A DNA stretch of 5,555 bases from Chromatiaceae bacterium (lineage in GTDB: Bacteria; Pseudomonadota; Gammaproteobacteria; Chromatiales; Chromatiaceae), in assembly GCA_016880695.1 (NCBI GenBank), contig JAEHCY010000237.1, positions 1 to 5,555 of the forward strand. Reading direction: 5' to 3'. Positions 5,411 to 5,555 of the stretch are shown here, piece by piece. The first letter of the stretch is position 1. The number at the start of each line of letters is the position of its first letter. The notes beneath the pieces were generated by a model. It did no database searches. It saw only the letters and a list, made by a program, of their open reading frames with translations, and was not told the origin of the DNA. The position numbers were made by a program, and so were the translations under genes.

Positions 5411-5555
5411 GCGGGCCTATTCCTCCGCTCGCACGCCCGGGGGAACCTCCACCAGGAAGAACCCTCAAGAAGTCATCGAACTCGGCAATCAGTGTTCGCT
5501 TGCAGACCTGATCGAGGGGAGGATAGCAGTATTCCAAAAAACGGATCGCGCAGCC
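5382..5555 (-). CDS. Possible 3' end of an unrecognised gene running off the right edge
   Basis: Reading leftwards from the window edge, one frame is open for 57 codons to a TGA at 5384-5382. The first part of the translation (CAIRFLEYCYPPLDQVCKRT, then LIAEFDDFLRVLP) looks like real protein with mixed helices and aromatics. The last 25 residues are Gly/Arg/Pro-rich and less convincing. It would be convergent with the bi-cupin frame and overlap its last 29 bp. I do not recognise a family, and no start codon is in the window. A chance open frame remains possible. Confidence 0.3.
   Translation of the reverse strand, partial: GCAIRFLEYCYPPLDQVCKRTLIAEFDDFLRVLPGGGSPGRASGGIGPLKARPRGHR

Overview
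The window is GC-rich, with strong third-position GC in its real genes. It looks like a gammaproteobacterial chromosome, possibly a purple sulfur or other Chromatiales-like bacterium. That placement is an inference: the YajD and ArfB homologues closely resemble the E. coli proteins in motifs and length, but no marker gene fixes the lineage.

Layout. On the minus strand, a yajD-like HNH nuclease gene (884-483) is followed 10 bp later by arfB, the stalled-ribosome rescue hydrolase (472-23). The two read as a small operon. About 480 bp without a confident gene follow (885-1361) and may hold a dispersed repeat. On the plus strand comes a large multi-pass GT-C glycosyltransferase of the GT39/PMT type (1362-3002), which probably adds sugars from a polyprenyl-phosphate carrier on the outer face of the inner membrane. 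An AT-rich stretch with a 12-bp palindrome then leads into a leader of roughly 170 nt that can form several hairpins. The leader ends in a perfect AGGAGG in front of a small unrecognised gene of 63 codons (3414-3605). About 600 bp of apparently decayed or non-coding DNA follow, including a short antitoxin-like peptide fragment. The right part holds two overlapping cupin genes: an exported single-domain cupin (4213-4716) and a cytoplasmic bi-cupin related to the cupin part of ChrR-type regulators (4709-5410). The bi-cupin is interrupted by an in-frame TAG at 5291. The right edge may carry the 3' end of a minus-strand gene.

How the parts relate. yajD-arfB combines a putative nuclease with ribosome rescue. 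The cupin pair overlaps by 8 bp and is probably translationally coupled, one product in the envelope and one in the cytoplasm. The glycosyltransferase stands alone, with no carrier-synthesis gene beside it.

The most unusual items are the bistable-looking leader before the 63-codon gene and the amber codon in the bi-cupin, which removes the fourth metal ligand of its second domain while the rest of the reading frame stays well conserved.
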